Assembly: GCA_027533185.1 (NCBI GenBank)
Contig: JAPZTS010000004.1
Location: forward strand, 62,001-126,000
DNA from: Leptospira sp.
GTDB lineage: Bacteria; Spirochaetota; Leptospiria; Leptospirales; Leptospiraceae
DNA length: 64,000 nucleotides
Direction of reading: 5' to 3'
How positions within the stretch are numbered: position 1 is the first letter of the stretch; each line of letters opens with the position of its first letter. Under the pieces are notes generated by a model. It did no database searches. It worked only from the letters and a program-made list of their open reading frames with translations, and was not told where the DNA came from. A program made the position numbers and the translations under genes. Positions 9,223 through 19,242 of this stretch are shown here, one piece after another.

Positions 9223-9339
9223 CCGTCCTCCGATTCGGATAGTTTAGACAGCGTTTGCCATAAAAATCAATGAATTTCTTTTGGAATCTACTTTAAATCG
9301 TTAGGGTTTCCTAAGTTCTAGTAAATAGAGGCCATTTTC

Positions 9340-10548
9340 ATGATACGACCTATTGAAGAAGCAATCGAAGAGATCCGACAGGGAAAAATGATCATCCTTG
9401 TAGATTCGGAGGACCGCGAAAACGAAGGGGATCTGGTCTGTGCCTCAGAGTTTGCCGACAAAGACAAAATCAATTTTATGGCCACGTTCGGTAGAGGTCT
9501 TATCTGTGTCCCGATGGAGAAGGAAAGGCTCCAAGCCCTGGAACTCGGAAAAATGGTAGATGATGTGGCTTTAGGGGATAAACATGGGACCGCCTTCACT
9601 GTGTCTGTCGATGCGAAGGAAGGTACTAGCACAGGAATTTCTGCACACGATCGAGCCAAAACAGTTCAAGTACTTTTAGATCCAAAAACAAAACCATCCG
9701 ATCTCATGAAACCGGGTCATCTCTTTCCTCTCCAAGCTGTTTCTGGAGGTGTCTTACGAAGAGCAGGTCATACGGAAGCAGCCGTCGATCTATCCAAATT
9801 GGCAGGACTCTATCCCAGTGGTGTCATATGCGAAATTATGAATGATGATGGGAGTATGGCAAGGTTACCTGATCTAGAAAAATTTGCAAAAACCCATGGA
9901 CTTAATATATATACAATTGAAGACCTAATTCGGTACCGTCGAACCAAAGAAAAATTGATCCATCTAGAAGTGGAAACAAATCTTCCAACAGAATTTGGGG
10001 ATTTTAAAATCAAAGCCTATTCGACAGCAATCGATGATAAAATTCATATCGCTCTTATTAAGGGTGAGATCAAACCGGATACTCCAGTTATGGTTCGAGT
10101 GCATAGCGAGTGTTTGACGGGAGATATCTTTTCTTCGCAACGTTGTGATTGTGGACCACAGCTCCACAGTGCTCTTCATATGATCGAAAAAGAAGGTACG
10201 GGTGTACTTTTGTATATGCGACAAGAGGGACGCGGAATCGGAATCATTAATAAGTTAAAAGCATATTCCCTGCAAGAGACAGGACTAGATACTGTGGAAG
10301 CCAATGAAAAGTTGGGATTTGCGCCCGACTTACGGGAGTATGGTATAGGCGCGCAGATCCTTAGGGACATCGGGGTTAAAGAAATGAAATTAATTACCAA
10401 TAACCCACGTAAGATTGTAGGTTTGGAAGGATACGGACTTCATGTGAAGGAAAGAGTTCCTATCGAAATTCGTGCCGTCGAAGAAAATGCAAAATACCTA
10501 GAAACTAAAAAAACAAAACTTGGCCATATGCTCAATCTGCACTCATAA
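9340..10548 (+). CDS. ribBA: Bifunctional DHBP synthase / GTP cyclohydrolase II RibBA
   Basis: Supplies both branches of riboflavin synthesis. The N-terminal RibB half (about 1-200) makes dihydroxybutanone phosphate from ribulose 5-phosphate and carries [12 protein letters not shown] and [10 protein letters not shown]. The C-terminal RibA half opens the GTP ring and carries the zinc cysteines in [16 protein letters not shown] near residues 253-268, then [16 protein letters not shown]. The 402-residue length matches fused RibBA. It has its own 117-base upstream region behind the STAS gene, with Shine-Dalgarno AGAGG. I looked for the FMN riboswitch consensus there and did not find it. Confidence 0.96.
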   Translation: MIRPIEEAIEEIRQGKMIILVDSEDRENEGDLVCASEFADKDKINFMATFGRGLICVPMEKERLQALELGKMVDDVALGDKHGTAFTVSVDAKEGTSTGISAHDRAKTVQVLLDPKTKPSDLMKPGHLFPLQAVSGGVLRRAGHTEAAVDLSKLAGLYPSGVICEIMNDDGSMARLPDLEKFAKTHGLNIYTIEDLIRYRRTKEKLIHLEVETNLPTEFGDFKIKAYSTAIDDKIHIALIKGEIKPDTPVMVRVHSECLTGDIFSSQRCDCGPQLHSALHMIEKEGTGVLLYMRQEGRGIGIINKLKAYSLQETGLDTVEANEKLGFAPDLREYGIGAQILRDIGVKEMKLITNNPRKIVGLEGYGLHVKERVPIEIRAVEENAKYLETKKTKLGHMLNLHS

Positions 10549-10565
10549 ATTTTAAGGGCAGATTG
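10533..10565. terminator. Possible bidirectional hairpin between ribBA and pdxH
   Basis: An 8-base perfect inverted repeat, CAATCTGC (10533-10540) and GCAGATTG (10558-10565), spans the end of ribBA and stops just before the pdxH 3' end. The 17-base loop and weak T tract make it a marginal terminator for either convergent gene. Confidence 0.3.
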
Positions 10566-10569
10566 TAAT

Positions 10570-11226
10570 TTAAGGAGAAAGTCTTTTTCGAATCCAAAGA
10601 GTTTCGTTTTTCGTGTCTCGGGTGTAGATGAGTCTATCGTGGAGTCTACCCACACGCCCTTGCCAAAATTCGATAGAGATAGGATACAGATTGTAGCCAC
10701 CCCAATATTCAGGTATGGGTATCTCTTTGTCTTTGAATTCCTTTTCCAAATTGCGAAATTGGATTTCCAATTCATTTCTAGATTCAATTGTGGTGCTTTG
10801 TCTGGAAACATGTGCACCTAACTGGGATTCCCTGGGTCTTTGTTTAAAGTAAGATTCTGACTCTGATTTAGAAATTTTGGAAATAGTCCCTTGGATTCGG
10901 ACCTGTCTTTCGAGTTCTGGCCAAAAAAAAGTAAGAGCTGCCTTAGGGTTTTTTAATAGTTCTTTTCCTTTTTTGGACTCATAATTTGTAAAAAATTGGA
11001 ACTCTCCCTGAACCACAGCCTTCAGAAGTACAATCCGTCCGTTGGGATACCCATCTTCGCCTATCGTGGATAGGGTCATTGCATTGGGTTCGGATTCACC
11101 GGCGTTAGCTGTCTCCTCAAACCAAATGGAAAATAAGGCGAGTGGGTTATTTCCAGCAGAGGACTCGGCAAGTTCCGCTTTTGCATAACTCTTTCGCATG
11201 GATTTTAAATCTTTGTTTTCACTCAT
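10570..11226 (-). CDS. pdxH: Pyridoxamine 5'-phosphate oxidase
   Basis: FMN-dependent enzyme that oxidises pyridoxamine/pyridoxine phosphate to pyridoxal phosphate. The 218-residue length is standard. The central stretch (MTLSTIGEDGYPNGRIVLLK, then GEFQFFTNYESKKGKEL, RPRESQLGAHVSRQS) and the C-terminal GGYNLYPISIEFWQGRVGRLHDR are the family's FMN- and substrate-binding segments. A Shine-Dalgarno AGGAAA precedes the ATG. It is a single gene converging on ribBA. The proximity of an FMN-using enzyme to flavin synthesis genes may be accidental. Confidence 0.95.
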   Translation of the reverse strand: MSENKDLKSMRKSYAKAELAESSAGNNPLALFSIWFEETANAGESEPNAMTLSTIGEDGYPNGRIVLLKAVVQGEFQFFTNYESKKGKELLKNPKAALTFFWPELERQVRIQGTISKISKSESESYFKQRPRESQLGAHVSRQSTTIESRNELEIQFRNLEKEFKDKEIPIPEYWGGYNLYPISIEFWQGRVGRLHDRLIYTRDTKNETLWIRKRLSP

Positions 11227-11300
11227 AAATTGTTTCCTACTTTTCTTATGTTTATCTTTGGTTGATTTTTAGATCTAGTTTGTCCAAAAGAAAAACGGAT

Positions 11301-11918
11301 TTACTTACACATATCCGAAAAAATGTTTTTTGGTGTATCGATGATAACTCGAGAATAATCATCATTTTCGACGTCTACCTCAATATATACCGATTGATTT
11401 GCTTCTACATGAATATACCGTGTTAGCGAAAAATCAGCAAAAAATTCTATTTCGTTAGGAACCTTTCTTTCATTTAAGTGGAACCAAAAAAAATTTTCAC
11501 CTGATGCGATTGGAAAATAATTTTTACATCCATCTTGGATATAAATCTGTCGATTGAATGGATCTCGTAAGTTGGGGTCTTCCGACACAGAAAGGGAAGG
11601 AGTTGAAACTACTGAAAATGAAAGACGATTTAATGGATCCGTGAAAAGAGAATCCGCAAATGAAAAGCTGTATCGAAATAATCTAGGTGAGCTTTTAGAA
11701 TTGTCGGTTTTGATTTTTACAATAAAGTAAGTATTCTTTTGATCTGACATCGGGACAAACTGATAGTAGGGGATATATTCTTGTCTCGGCATATTAGAAG
11801 CAATGGACAGCATAGATATACCGATTCCAATTGCAGCGAAAGTATTTGCCTTGAGATTGGAGCTCCCGATAAATAGAGTAGATAAAGTTACAAGTAAGAA
11901 TATATTACTTTTTTTCAT
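11301..11918 (-). CDS. Secreted protein of unknown function
   Basis: Not recognised. I start it at the ATG giving MKKSNIFLLVTLSTLFIGSSNLKA, which is a good signal peptide; an upstream in-frame ATG at 11933 would put charged residues before it. The mature part (about 180 residues) is mostly beta-like, with SFSFADSLF and FFADFSLTRYIHVEANQSVYIEVDVEND. It has no repeat or catalytic motif that I can see. It overlaps the upstream lipoprotein gene by 14 bases and is the last gene of the minus-strand operon that begins with the aminotransferase. Confidence 0.75.
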   Translation of the reverse strand: MKKSNIFLLVTLSTLFIGSSNLKANTFAAIGIGISMLSIASNMPRQEYIPYYQFVPMSDQKNTYFIVKIKTDNSKSSPRLFRYSFSFADSLFTDPLNRLSFSVVSTPSLSVSEDPNLRDPFNRQIYIQDGCKNYFPIASGENFFWFHLNERKVPNEIEFFADFSLTRYIHVEANQSVYIEVDVENDDYSRVIIDTPKNIFSDMCK

Positions 11919-12363
11919 ACATTTCGTTTCCATTTTTAGACTTGAATACTAAAATTTTTCTGGGTTTAGATGCATCAAATTGTACATCTAGTTTCTTCTG
12001 AGTATCATTTATTGAATATTGGAGACGGATAGTTTGGTTTCTGCATGGAATTTTATCGCGAAAATTTTTTGACTGTTTTTCAAAATCAAGAAAATACTCT
12101 GTACCAGGTTTTACCAAAACAAATTCTTTGATTTCAGTTTTACCTTCGTAATCCATCACATTAGAAGGTTCTAAAAGGATACTGATCGAATTGATATAAT
12201 TCAGATCACCAGAAATCTCAAGTGGGCAAAGTTTATTTGCGAAATAAGGATGGTAAGGGATTTGAACGATTTTCGTTTCTTTGGCACAGGCCAATACCGT
12301 CACAATCCAAATACCTATACAAAAAATTTGAAAGGTTCTTCTTAATGAAAAGAATCTAATCAT
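11905..12363 (-). CDS. Putative lipoprotein of unknown function
   Basis: Not recognised. Starting at 12363 gives MIRFFSLRRTFQIFCIGIWIVTVLACAKE, a type II signal peptide with lipobox VLAC (Leptospira lipoboxes are loose). GGGA precedes this ATG on the minus strand. The mature protein is about 125 residues and beta-like, without recognisable motifs. Its start overlaps the end of the prepilin peptidase gene by 8 bases and its end overlaps the next gene, so all are probably translated in a coupled way. Membership of a surface or pilus-related set is inferred only from the neighbour. Confidence 0.75.
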   Translation of the reverse strand: MIRFFSLRRTFQIFCIGIWIVTVLACAKETKIVQIPYHPYFANKLCPLEISGDLNYINSISILLEPSNVMDYEGKTEIKEFVLVKPGTEYFLDFEKQSKNFRDKIPCRNQTIRLQYSINDTQKKLDVQFDASKPRKILVFKSKNGNEMYEKK

Positions 12364-13198
12364 GAATTCCCGAATTGCCAAAGCTAAAATTTGTAAGAAT
12401 GATTTTATATAGTAGACTCAAAATGAGTCCCAAGGAAAAGTAGAGGCCCATTGGGATTTTTTTGCCACGTAGAGACTCACCTGGTTTTTTCGAAAGAAAG
12501 GTAACAAGAAGGGCTAAAACATAGCTAGAATTGATGTAAACCATCCAATAGGGGTGTCCTACAAGAAAGGCAAATGCCGGTGAAAAAAAAACATCCGCAA
12601 GTCCTGTCCCTCCCCGAAAGCTAAGATAGATTAGTCCATAAAAAGAAAGAAATCCCAGGTAAACGTACAATTCTTCCATACCGGGAAGTTCGCCAAACAA
12701 AAGATAGTTCGTAAGTATTCCGAATCCTAAAATGAATGGTAAGTTTTCGTAGTCTAAAATCATTTTTTCCGAATCTGTTTTCATTGAGATCAAAAGATGA
12801 CCCACTAAAAACAAAAAGGAAATACTACCTAAAAGATTTTCTGTAATAAAGAATAAAATTACGGCAAGTAGACCTAAAAAAATTTCCGAGAGCGGAAAGA
12901 GGATAGGGAGGGTCACACCGCAGGCGTTGCACTTTTTTCGGGAAAGGAAGTATCCAAAGACTGGTAACAAATTCCACTTGTTGATGCGAGTCCCGCAACT
13001 CTCACACTCCGAAGGTTTGGAGAGAACAATCTTCCATCTTTCAAATCCTGAGCTTAACTTTCTCTTCGAACCGTAAAAATAGAGTAGAATACGGTCACCT
13101 AGTGTGATGTAAAAACTAGCAAGAGAGGCGCCAAAAAAAAATAACAAAAGATAGTTGGGTAGTTGAACCCAACTGGGAATGGATTCGAATACTTCCAC
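12356..13198 (-). CDS. Prepilin peptidase (A24 family)
   Basis: Membrane aspartyl protease that cleaves, and usually N-methylates, type IV prepilin-like proteins. The 280 residues show an N-terminal domain with two CxxC pairs (CESCGTRINKW and CNACG, about 63-95) as in PilD. Multiple membrane helices follow. The two catalytic aspartates lie in MKTDSEKMILDYENLP and in GGTGLADVFFSP; the usual GxGD reads GLAD. The start is GTG at 13198, directly abutting the aminotransferase stop. No pilin or secretion ATPase gene is in the window, so its substrates are elsewhere. Confidence 0.88.
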   Translation of the reverse strand: MEVFESIPSWVQLPNYLLLFFFGASLASFYITLGDRILLYFYGSKRKLSSGFERWKIVLSKPSECESCGTRINKWNLLPVFGYFLSRKKCNACGVTLPILFPLSEIFLGLLAVILFFITENLLGSISFLFLVGHLLISMKTDSEKMILDYENLPFILGFGILTNYLLFGELPGMEELYVYLGFLSFYGLIYLSFRGGTGLADVFFSPAFAFLVGHPYWMVYINSSYVLALLVTFLSKKPGESLRGKKIPMGLYFSLGLILSLLYKIILTNFSFGNSGIHD

Positions 13199-14302
13199 TT
13201 ATTTTGGATTCTCTTTAGCCAATTCTACTAGAGCAGTCATCCCTCGTCTGAGAGTTTCCCATTCGGTAGCGAATGACAAGCGTACATAGTTCTTTTTGTC
13301 AGAAAAGATGTAACCAGGCACGAGAATAAGATCCTTTTTGACAGCCTTCTGGATAAACTCCTCATCGAACATAGGAACTTCAAAAAAACTATAAAAAGCC
13401 CCTCCTGATTTTTGGATGGGGTAGTGTTCCTTTAGAGATTCATAAACAAAATCTCTTTTTTGACGGTAGTCATCGATATAGCTCGTCATATCTGTTTTAA
13501 GGGCTTCGATTCCTCCCCATTGTGTGGTCGATGGCGCACAAACAACGGTATACTGCTGTAAGGTGGTAAGTTGTTTGATCACGGGCTCGGGTGCAAGAAT
13601 GGTGGCAAGTCTAAGACCTGTCATATTGTAGGTCTTTGAAAAGCCAGTAAGAGTAATTGTTTTTTCATACTCGGAACCAATGGAAAAGAACTGGCGGTCG
13701 TAGTCGAAGAGTTCGTAGATTTCATCGGAAATCAAAAAAGCCCCCGTTTGATCTGCTAAGTTTGCAAGACCACGGAGTTGTTCTTTCGAAAGAACCTTCC
13801 CCGATGGATTCGAAGGATTGGAATAGATGATCAGTTTAAATTTTTTGGATTCCAAACTCCGTAATTCTTCTGGTTTAAAATCTTCGGAGAGAGGGACGAG
13901 TTTTGCTCCATAGAACTTTAACATCGCAGGATACATTAAAAAATAAGGCGAGATTACTAAACATTCGTCACCTTCGTTCACCATTGCATTGAAGAGTAAA
14001 AAAAGTGCCGATGAAATTCCAGACGTAACAAGGATTCTATCCTCATTTGCATAGGATATGGAATTTTGAGTTCTATACTTTTCGGCCATTGCCGTTTTTA
14101 ATTCAGGAATTCCACCAGTCAAGGTGTAAGCTGTTTTTCCATCGCGAGTGGCTTTGACGATCGCCTCAATAATATTAGGTGGGCACGGAAAGTGTGGTTG
14201 CCCAATACTCAAATTAATAGGATTTTGAATGCTTTTTGCGAGTTCAAAAGCCTTACGGATCGGGCTTGAGTCGATCCCATTCATTCTATTTGCAAATTCC
14301 AT
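13199..14302 (-). CDS. Class I/II pyridoxal phosphate aminotransferase
   Basis: A 367-residue fold-type I aminotransferase of the aspartate aminotransferase subgroup. Visible motifs are SIGQPHFPCPPNI near residue 34, YSNPSNPSGKVLS in the middle, the PLP lysine in LTGFSKTYNMTGLRLA at about 219-234, and YVRLSFATEWETLRRG near the end. The exact amino donor cannot be told from sequence. It is the first gene of a four-gene minus-strand operon (aminotransferase, prepilin peptidase, lipoprotein, secreted protein). A perfect 12-base palindrome lies 22 bases upstream of its start. Confidence 0.9.
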   Translation of the reverse strand: MEFANRMNGIDSSPIRKAFELAKSIQNPINLSIGQPHFPCPPNIIEAIVKATRDGKTAYTLTGGIPELKTAMAEKYRTQNSISYANEDRILVTSGISSALFLLFNAMVNEGDECLVISPYFLMYPAMLKFYGAKLVPLSEDFKPEELRSLESKKFKLIIYSNPSNPSGKVLSKEQLRGLANLADQTGAFLISDEIYELFDYDRQFFSIGSEYEKTITLTGFSKTYNMTGLRLATILAPEPVIKQLTTLQQYTVVCAPSTTQWGGIEALKTDMTSYIDDYRQKRDFVYESLKEHYPIQKSGGAFYSFFEVPMFDEEFIQKAVKKDLILVPGYIFSDKKNYVRLSFATEWETLRRGMTALVELAKENPK

Positions 14303-14323
14303 AATTTAAGGAGAATTTTAGGC

Positions 14324-14335
14324 GACCGATCGGTC
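14324..14335. promoter_or_regulatory. Palindromic operator candidate GACCGATCGGTC
   Basis: A perfect 12-base palindrome in the 83-base gap between the divergent aminotransferase operon and the AAA/VWA gene. Short palindromes of this composition are typical of TetR-type operators. No regulator gene is adjacent, so the binding protein is unknown. The position would allow control of one or both transcripts. Confidence 0.4.
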
Positions 14336-14385
14336 AATAGAATTTGATTTACATCCTAGAATTGAATAGAATTCTGAAGTTATCT

Positions 14386-17300
14386 ATGGAATTTGTAACG
14401 ATCGCTGGTGTCAAAGTCCCAGTTCTACCCCATTCACCTAAATACCCAATATTTCCCTCCTCTTTGGTCGAGACGGATTCCGTAAAGTCTACCTTACAAA
14501 AGATTTTGTATCCAATGCTCGAAGGGATTCCTGTATTACTTGTGGGGGATGCAGGAGTAGGAAAAAACGCACTTATTTATTATATCAATGCTCAGAGAAA
14601 TCAACCAACTCTCCGTTTTAGCTTCAATGAAGACACTCTTCCTGAGGATTTGATCGGTTCCTATCGTATCCTATTGGATGGTAAAGGGTTTACTTGGTCG
14701 AATGGACCGCTAACCAATGCACTTGGTGAGGGGCTTAGTTTTGTGGCGGATGAGATGAATCTTTGTGCTCCAAATATCATCAAACGTTTTTCCTCAGTCT
14801 ATGAGTCCAACTATTTAGACCTCTTAGAAGGAAGTGGTGAACGTATACCAGGAAAGATGGGCTTTTGGTTTATTGGGACACAAAACCCAAGTGAAGGTTT
14901 TGAAGGTAGAAAACCTCTTCCCTTTGATATTACCAAACATTTTGCTGTTGTCTATGTGGATCCATACACTCCAGATGAAATGTTTTATATTCTAAAAAAC
15001 TTATATCCCGAGCTTTCAGAAGAGACACTTAAAAAGATTATAAGAATTTCTATGGAATCCGAATCTAGAATCAAATCGGGTGAGATCGGAAAAGGGGACT
15101 TAGAAAAATACCATTTCAATCTAAGGACTCTACAAAAGTATTGCAACCGTCTTAAAATTTTTGGACGCGATGATAAGTCGGTTGCCCTCAGGGAAGCCAT
15201 GTATCTCTTCCAAGAACCGTTTCGAAAAAAAGAGGATCGAACCCTTCAAAAAGCACTCATCGAATCGGAGTTTGGTGGTAGTTTGAATTTTACGGCAACA
15301 AAGGGTTATGTGCAAGATTCTACAATTTTTTGGAACGACAAAGAAATCAAAACCTTTGATGAAAAAAAGACGATAGGTATTCTATCCTCTTATCCTACAC
15401 CAGAACCCATTCTTAAATTTTTGGACCAAATCCTTACGGCAGTTCAGGCAAAAGAAAATATTCTTATCGAATATAGAGAAGATCAAGATCCTGCAGAAAT
15501 TTTACCTTTAATAACGGAACTCACAGGTATCGAAATTGAGTCGGTTATGTTATCTAAGGGAATGCATACCTCAGATGTAGTAGGAGCATTGAAACCGACA
15601 GAAGAAGGTAAGGTAGAAAGTGTGGGTTGGGTGGATGGACCACTCACTCGTGCAATCCGTTCGGGAAAAGTCATTTTGATTTCTGGTTTGGAATCGGCAG
15701 GCGCTGAACTTGTTGAAAAAATGAATATGTTAACAGACGATGCAAGGTCTCTAACCCTTCCGCCTGAGTCTGGTGAATTTTTGCCTATCACACTGAAGGA
15801 TACTTCCATTGTTTATGGACTAAAAACCTTCCGCCATTCTAAGTCTGTATCGACGATTTCTCGGGCGTTTCGGAATCGGTTCACTCCAATTTTGTTTCCA
15901 GAATTGGAAGAGGTAACTGTTCTAGAAGAAATCCTCTCCTTCTTTTTACCTGAAGGTGTCCTCACCCGTGGACTGTCCCGTTTTCATTTGAAAGCAAAGG
16001 AACTCGCTGAAAAACGAACTATTGGTTCTGCCAATCTACAACCCTACCGTTTTGGGATTTCCAATCTTTTGAAATGGAAAAATCATATCTATCGTTATAA
16101 CGAAAAAGATGTAAAGTCTATAGCCCTCCGAGGAGGAAAGATCTATTATACGAACCAAATCGCAGATCCTAAAGAAAGAAAAGAACTGGAACGACTGTTA
16201 GAAGGTTTCCTAAGTGGTGTGGAAGTTGTATCTGAACTCTTCGAAGCAATCGAAGAGAAAAAAAAAACGTTTACGGTTGAATCAGGGCTAAATCAAAAGA
16301 ATTGGTGGGATCCAGAACTCCACAAACGTGATCCCCTAACAGGTGTTGCAAAAAAACTCAATTCCGGGAACGAAACCAAACGAGGAATTGAGATCAATAC
16401 ACCGGAAACAGGTGGGAGCACCAAAGAAGGCCCAGATGCTTGGTATGGCCAGGACACACAAGGAAACCAAGGGCAGGGGGAACCTCAAGGTGGTGGCGGT
16501 GCTTGGGGCTACCGAACGGAAGAATTGTACAAACAATTTTTAAAGAAGAGACGGCTCCTTTGGGATTATTCTATCCTTGTGGGCCTAGATGAATTCAAAA
16601 AAGTATTTGGAAAAGAATTGGAAGAAGTCGAGCTCAATTTAGAGCAGCTCTTTGATCCAGAAATAGATATCCATCGTACATATAGAAACGAAGGTTCTCG
16701 AGTGGATGCAAGAAAGTACATTTCGTACAAAAGTGGAAGGGGTGATACAAAGATCTTCGATAAAACCACAATCGAAAAAAACGATGAAAAGCTGAAAGGT
16801 GTTGAGGTATCTTTTTTAGTCTCTAAATGCCGACGTATCTTTAACTTCGAATATTCGATCGCTATGCTTAGTGCACTTCTTGTAAGTTTGCATATCTTAA
16901 ATGAACATGAGATCAAAACAAGTGTGAACACCTTTTGTGATATCAAAAACTCCAAGGACACAATTGATATCTTTAATCTCAAAAATGCCGAAGAAGACTA
17001 TACCTCGGAAAAGGAAGAAGAAGTCTTCAACGCACTTTGTAAAAATTGGCATGGAGATAGCATTCCCGAATACCAAGTTCTCTCCAATATGGAACGGTTT
17101 TTTTCTCCTGAATCGCAAACACGAATCCTTGTGGTTCTTTCCGATTTCCGAGGACAGCGAGCAAAAACTTACATCGAAGACGAAATCGCCTCTTTTGACA
17201 CCAGAAAATTAAAAGAAGCTGTACTGAAAAACCAGGAAAAAAACTATGTATTCTTAGGGGTGGGACTCGGTTCCAGATTCATTGCAGAACATGTTTTTAC

Positions 17301-17400
17301 AGACTCCCTTCAGATTACTGCGGACAATTTTTATTCGATGCCCAATTTGATCGGCTCTGAAATCGCAAGGTTGGTACAGATCCACCACAGCTTACGTTAA
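14386..17400 (+). CDS. Tandem-AAA (MoxR/midasin-like) ATPase with C-terminal VWA-like domain
   Basis: About 1004 residues if started at the ATG at 14386; the TTG 42 bases upstream is poorer. The first AAA_5 domain is intact: Walker A GDAGVGKN (54-61), Walker [10 protein letters not shown] (about 117-125) and sensor 1 [10 protein letters not shown] (163-172). A second AAA-like domain (about 345-525) keeps the tail pattern [17 protein letters not shown] but has no Walker A, and a Gly-Leu-Glu in place of the Walker B acids. A Gly/Gln-rich linker leads to a C-terminal VWA-like domain (about 785-1004) with VVLSDFRGQ, but its DxSxS metal site reads LVSKC. This resembles the chaperone-type MoxR/VWA and magnesium chelatase D plans in one chain. 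smpB starts 5 bases later. The target is unknown. Confidence 0.85.
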   Translation: MEFVTIAGVKVPVLPHSPKYPIFPSSLVETDSVKSTLQKILYPMLEGIPVLLVGDAGVGKNALIYYINAQRNQPTLRFSFNEDTLPEDLIGSYRILLDGKGFTWSNGPLTNALGEGLSFVADEMNLCAPNIIKRFSSVYESNYLDLLEGSGERIPGKMGFWFIGTQNPSEGFEGRKPLPFDITKHFAVVYVDPYTPDEMFYILKNLYPELSEETLKKIIRISMESESRIKSGEIGKGDLEKYHFNLRTLQKYCNRLKIFGRDDKSVALREAMYLFQEPFRKKEDRTLQKALIESEFGGSLNFTATKGYVQDSTIFWNDKEIKTFDEKKTIGILSSYPTPEPILKFLDQILTAVQAKENILIEYREDQDPAEILPLITELTGIEIESVMLSKGMHTSDVVGALKPTEEGKVESVGWVDGPLTRAIRSGKVILISGLESAGAELVEKMNMLTDDARSLTLPPESGEFLPITLKDTSIVYGLKTFRHSKSVSTISRAFRNRFTPILFPELEEVTVLEEILSFFLPEGVLTRGLSRFHLKAKELAEKRTIGSANLQPYRFGISNLLKWKNHIYRYNEKDVKSIALRGGKIYYTNQIADPKERKELERLLEGFLSGVEVVSELFEAIEEKKKTFTVESGLNQKNWWDPELHKRDPLTGVAKKLNSGNETKRGIEINTPETGGSTKEGPDAWYGQDTQGNQGQGEPQGGGGAWGYRTEELYKQFLKKRRLLWDYSILVGLDEFKKVFGKELEEVELNLEQLFDPEIDIHRTYRNEGSRVDARKYISYKSGRGDTKIFDKTTIEKNDEKLKGVEVSFLVSKCRRIFNFEYSIAMLSALLVSLHILNEHEIKTSVNTFCDIKNSKDTIDIFNLKNAEEDYTSEKEEEVFNALCKNWHGDSIPEYQVLSNMERFFSPESQTRILVVLSDFRGQRAKTYIEDEIASFDTRKLKEAVLKNQEKNYVFLGVGLGSRFIAEHVFTDSLQITADNFYSMPNLIGSEIARLVQIHHSLR

Positions 17401-17404
17401 TTCT

Positions 17405-17893
17405 ATGGGAAAGACGAACAAGGACGATAAACCTAGGGGAACAGATCCTCTCGTTAACAAAAAAGCAAAGTTCAATTTTGAACTTCTCGACTCTTTTGAA
17501 GCGGGGATCGTACTTACAGGTTCTGAAGTAAAGTCTCTCCGTGATAAAAAAGGCAATCTAACGGATTGTTTTGCGAAAGTTAGGAACGGGGAAGTGTTTT
17601 TGGAAAACTTTCAGATCCCTCCCTATAAAGATGGTGGTTATGCGAATCATCCAGAAATTCGTCCGAGAAAACTCCTCCTGCATGCAAAAGAAATCCAAAA
17701 GATTGATCGTGCCATTAAAGAAAAAGGACTTGTACTCATTGCAACAAAATGTTATTTCAAGGATAATAAATTGGTAAAAGTAAATGTGTCCTTAGCAAAA
17801 CCTAAGAAACTCTATGACAAACGGGAAGATATCCAAAAGAAGGAAGCCAAAATTGATATAGAGAGAGCGATGAAAGGAAACTTACGAAAATGA
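17405..17893 (+). CDS. smpB: SsrA-binding protein SmpB
   Basis: Binds tmRNA and delivers it to stalled ribosomes in trans-translation. The 162 residues contain the family landmarks [20 protein letters not shown] and [20 protein letters not shown], then the basic C-terminal tail [16 protein letters not shown] that enters the ribosomal A site. It starts 5 bases after the AAA/VWA gene and overlaps der by 4 bases. No Shine-Dalgarno is evident, which suggests coupling to the upstream gene. The ssrA RNA gene is not in the window. Confidence 0.97.
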   Translation: MGKTNKDDKPRGTDPLVNKKAKFNFELLDSFEAGIVLTGSEVKSLRDKKGNLTDCFAKVRNGEVFLENFQIPPYKDGGYANHPEIRPRKLLLHAKEIQKIDRAIKEKGLVLIATKCYFKDNKLVKVNVSLAKPKKLYDKREDIQKKEAKIDIERAMKGNLRK

Positions 17894-19242
17894 AATCCCT
17901 CCCCATTGTCACCATTGTTGGTAGACAAAATGTTGGTAAATCGACACTATTTAATTCCATCTTACGGGCGCAAGCTGCTATTACAGAAAATACTCCCGGG
18001 GTCACTCGGGATGTGTTAGAACGCATAGTAGATAGGCCAGAATTTACTTCGAATTTTGTCCTTTCTGATACACCAGGTCTTGATATCGAAAACCTGGATG
18101 AAATTTCTAAAGAAATCATAGAGATAGCATTGCAACATCTAAAGAATTCTGACTTAATTCTGCATGTAATTGATCACAAAGACCTCAGAGCTTATGATCA
18201 CAAGCTGATTGATTTATTTAAAAAAGACGATGAACTAAAATCCATTCCACTTATCACTCTCATTAACAAAGTGGATACAGATGCAGACGAATATGATCTT
18301 GAGCCTTTTTACAAATTGGGACTCAATGAATTGATTCCTATCTCCGCATTGGGCCGGAGAAATTTTCCCCTGCTCTTCCAAAAGATCAATTTTTTACTCC
18401 CGAACCTCACAAAGAAACCAGACGATCCTTATTGCAAGATTGCAATCATTGGAAAACCAAACTCAGGTAAGTCTTCCCTTTTAAATACATTTTTGGGTTT
18501 CAAACGAGCCGTCGTTAGTGATGTGCCTGGGACCACTCGCGATTCGGTATCCAGTCAGTTTATGTTTAATGGCAAAAAGCTAGAAATCATCGATACTGCC
18601 GGGATTCGAAGGAAATCTAAATCAGGTGAAAGTTTAGAGTTTTATTCTTATAAACGCACCTTGCATTCGATAGGTGAAGCAGACATAGTAATCCTCCTGA
18701 TTGATGCCCTAAAAGGTCTTGGTGAATTTGACAAAAAGATATTCGGAGAAATCCAAGAACTGGGAAAACCCATGGTCCTTGCTGTAAACAAATGGGATGC
18801 CGTTCCCGAAAAAGAAACTAACTCTTGGAAATACTTCAAAGAAAGGATGGAGGCGAAACTTTCGATCTTAAAAGAACGACCTATGGTTTCGTTATCTGCA
18901 AAAGAGAAACTCCGCACCCACAAACTTCTGGAAACTGTGACTGAATTGTACGAAAAATCCCAAAAGAAACTCACTACGAGGGCACTTAATGACTGGCTAA
19001 GCAAGTGGGGGGGAAAAAATAGGGTACAGAAGGCATCCAACCGACCTCCCAAGGTGTATTATGCAACTCAGGTGTCGCAGGTTCCTTTTAAAATACTGTT
19101 CTTCGTGAACGATGCAAAGCTCTTTCCCTCAAATATTTTGAGTTATTACCGAAAGAGTATAGTAAAGGAATTTGATTTGGACGGTTTATCAGTCGAAATC
19201 GAACTCCGAAACCGAAACGAAGGAAAGGAGGGCAGGGAATGA
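17890..19242 (+). CDS. der: Ribosome biogenesis GTPase Der (EngA)
   Basis: GTPase with two tandem G domains, required for 50S subunit assembly. The first P-loop is GRQNVGKST (about 11-19) with DTPG and NKVD. The second is GKPNSGKSS (about 187-195) with DTAG and NKWD. A C-terminal KH-like domain follows, containing [24 protein letters not shown]. The 450-residue length is typical. The ATG overlaps the smpB stop by 4 bases, and plsY overlaps the der stop likewise, giving a coupled smpB-der-plsY cluster. Confidence 0.97.
   Translation: MKSLPIVTIVGRQNVGKSTLFNSILRAQAAITENTPGVTRDVLERIVDRPEFTSNFVLSDTPGLDIENLDEISKEIIEIALQHLKNSDLILHVIDHKDLRAYDHKLIDLFKKDDELKSIPLITLINKVDTDADEYDLEPFYKLGLNELIPISALGRRNFPLLFQKINFLLPNLTKKPDDPYCKIAIIGKPNSGKSSLLNTFLGFKRAVVSDVPGTTRDSVSSQFMFNGKKLEIIDTAGIRRKSKSGESLEFYSYKRTLHSIGEADIVILLIDALKGLGEFDKKIFGEIQELGKPMVLAVNKWDAVPEKETNSWKYFKERMEAKLSILKERPMVSLSAKEKLRTHKLLETVTELYEKSQKKLTTRALNDWLSKWGGKNRVQKASNRPPKVYYATQVSQVPFKILFFVNDAKLFPSNILSYYRKSIVKEFDLDGLSVEIELRNRNEGKEGRE

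Noticed and set aside
9223..9339. FMN riboswitch upstream of ribBA
   Set aside because: None of the conserved riboswitch sequence segments is present here, nor upstream of ribD.
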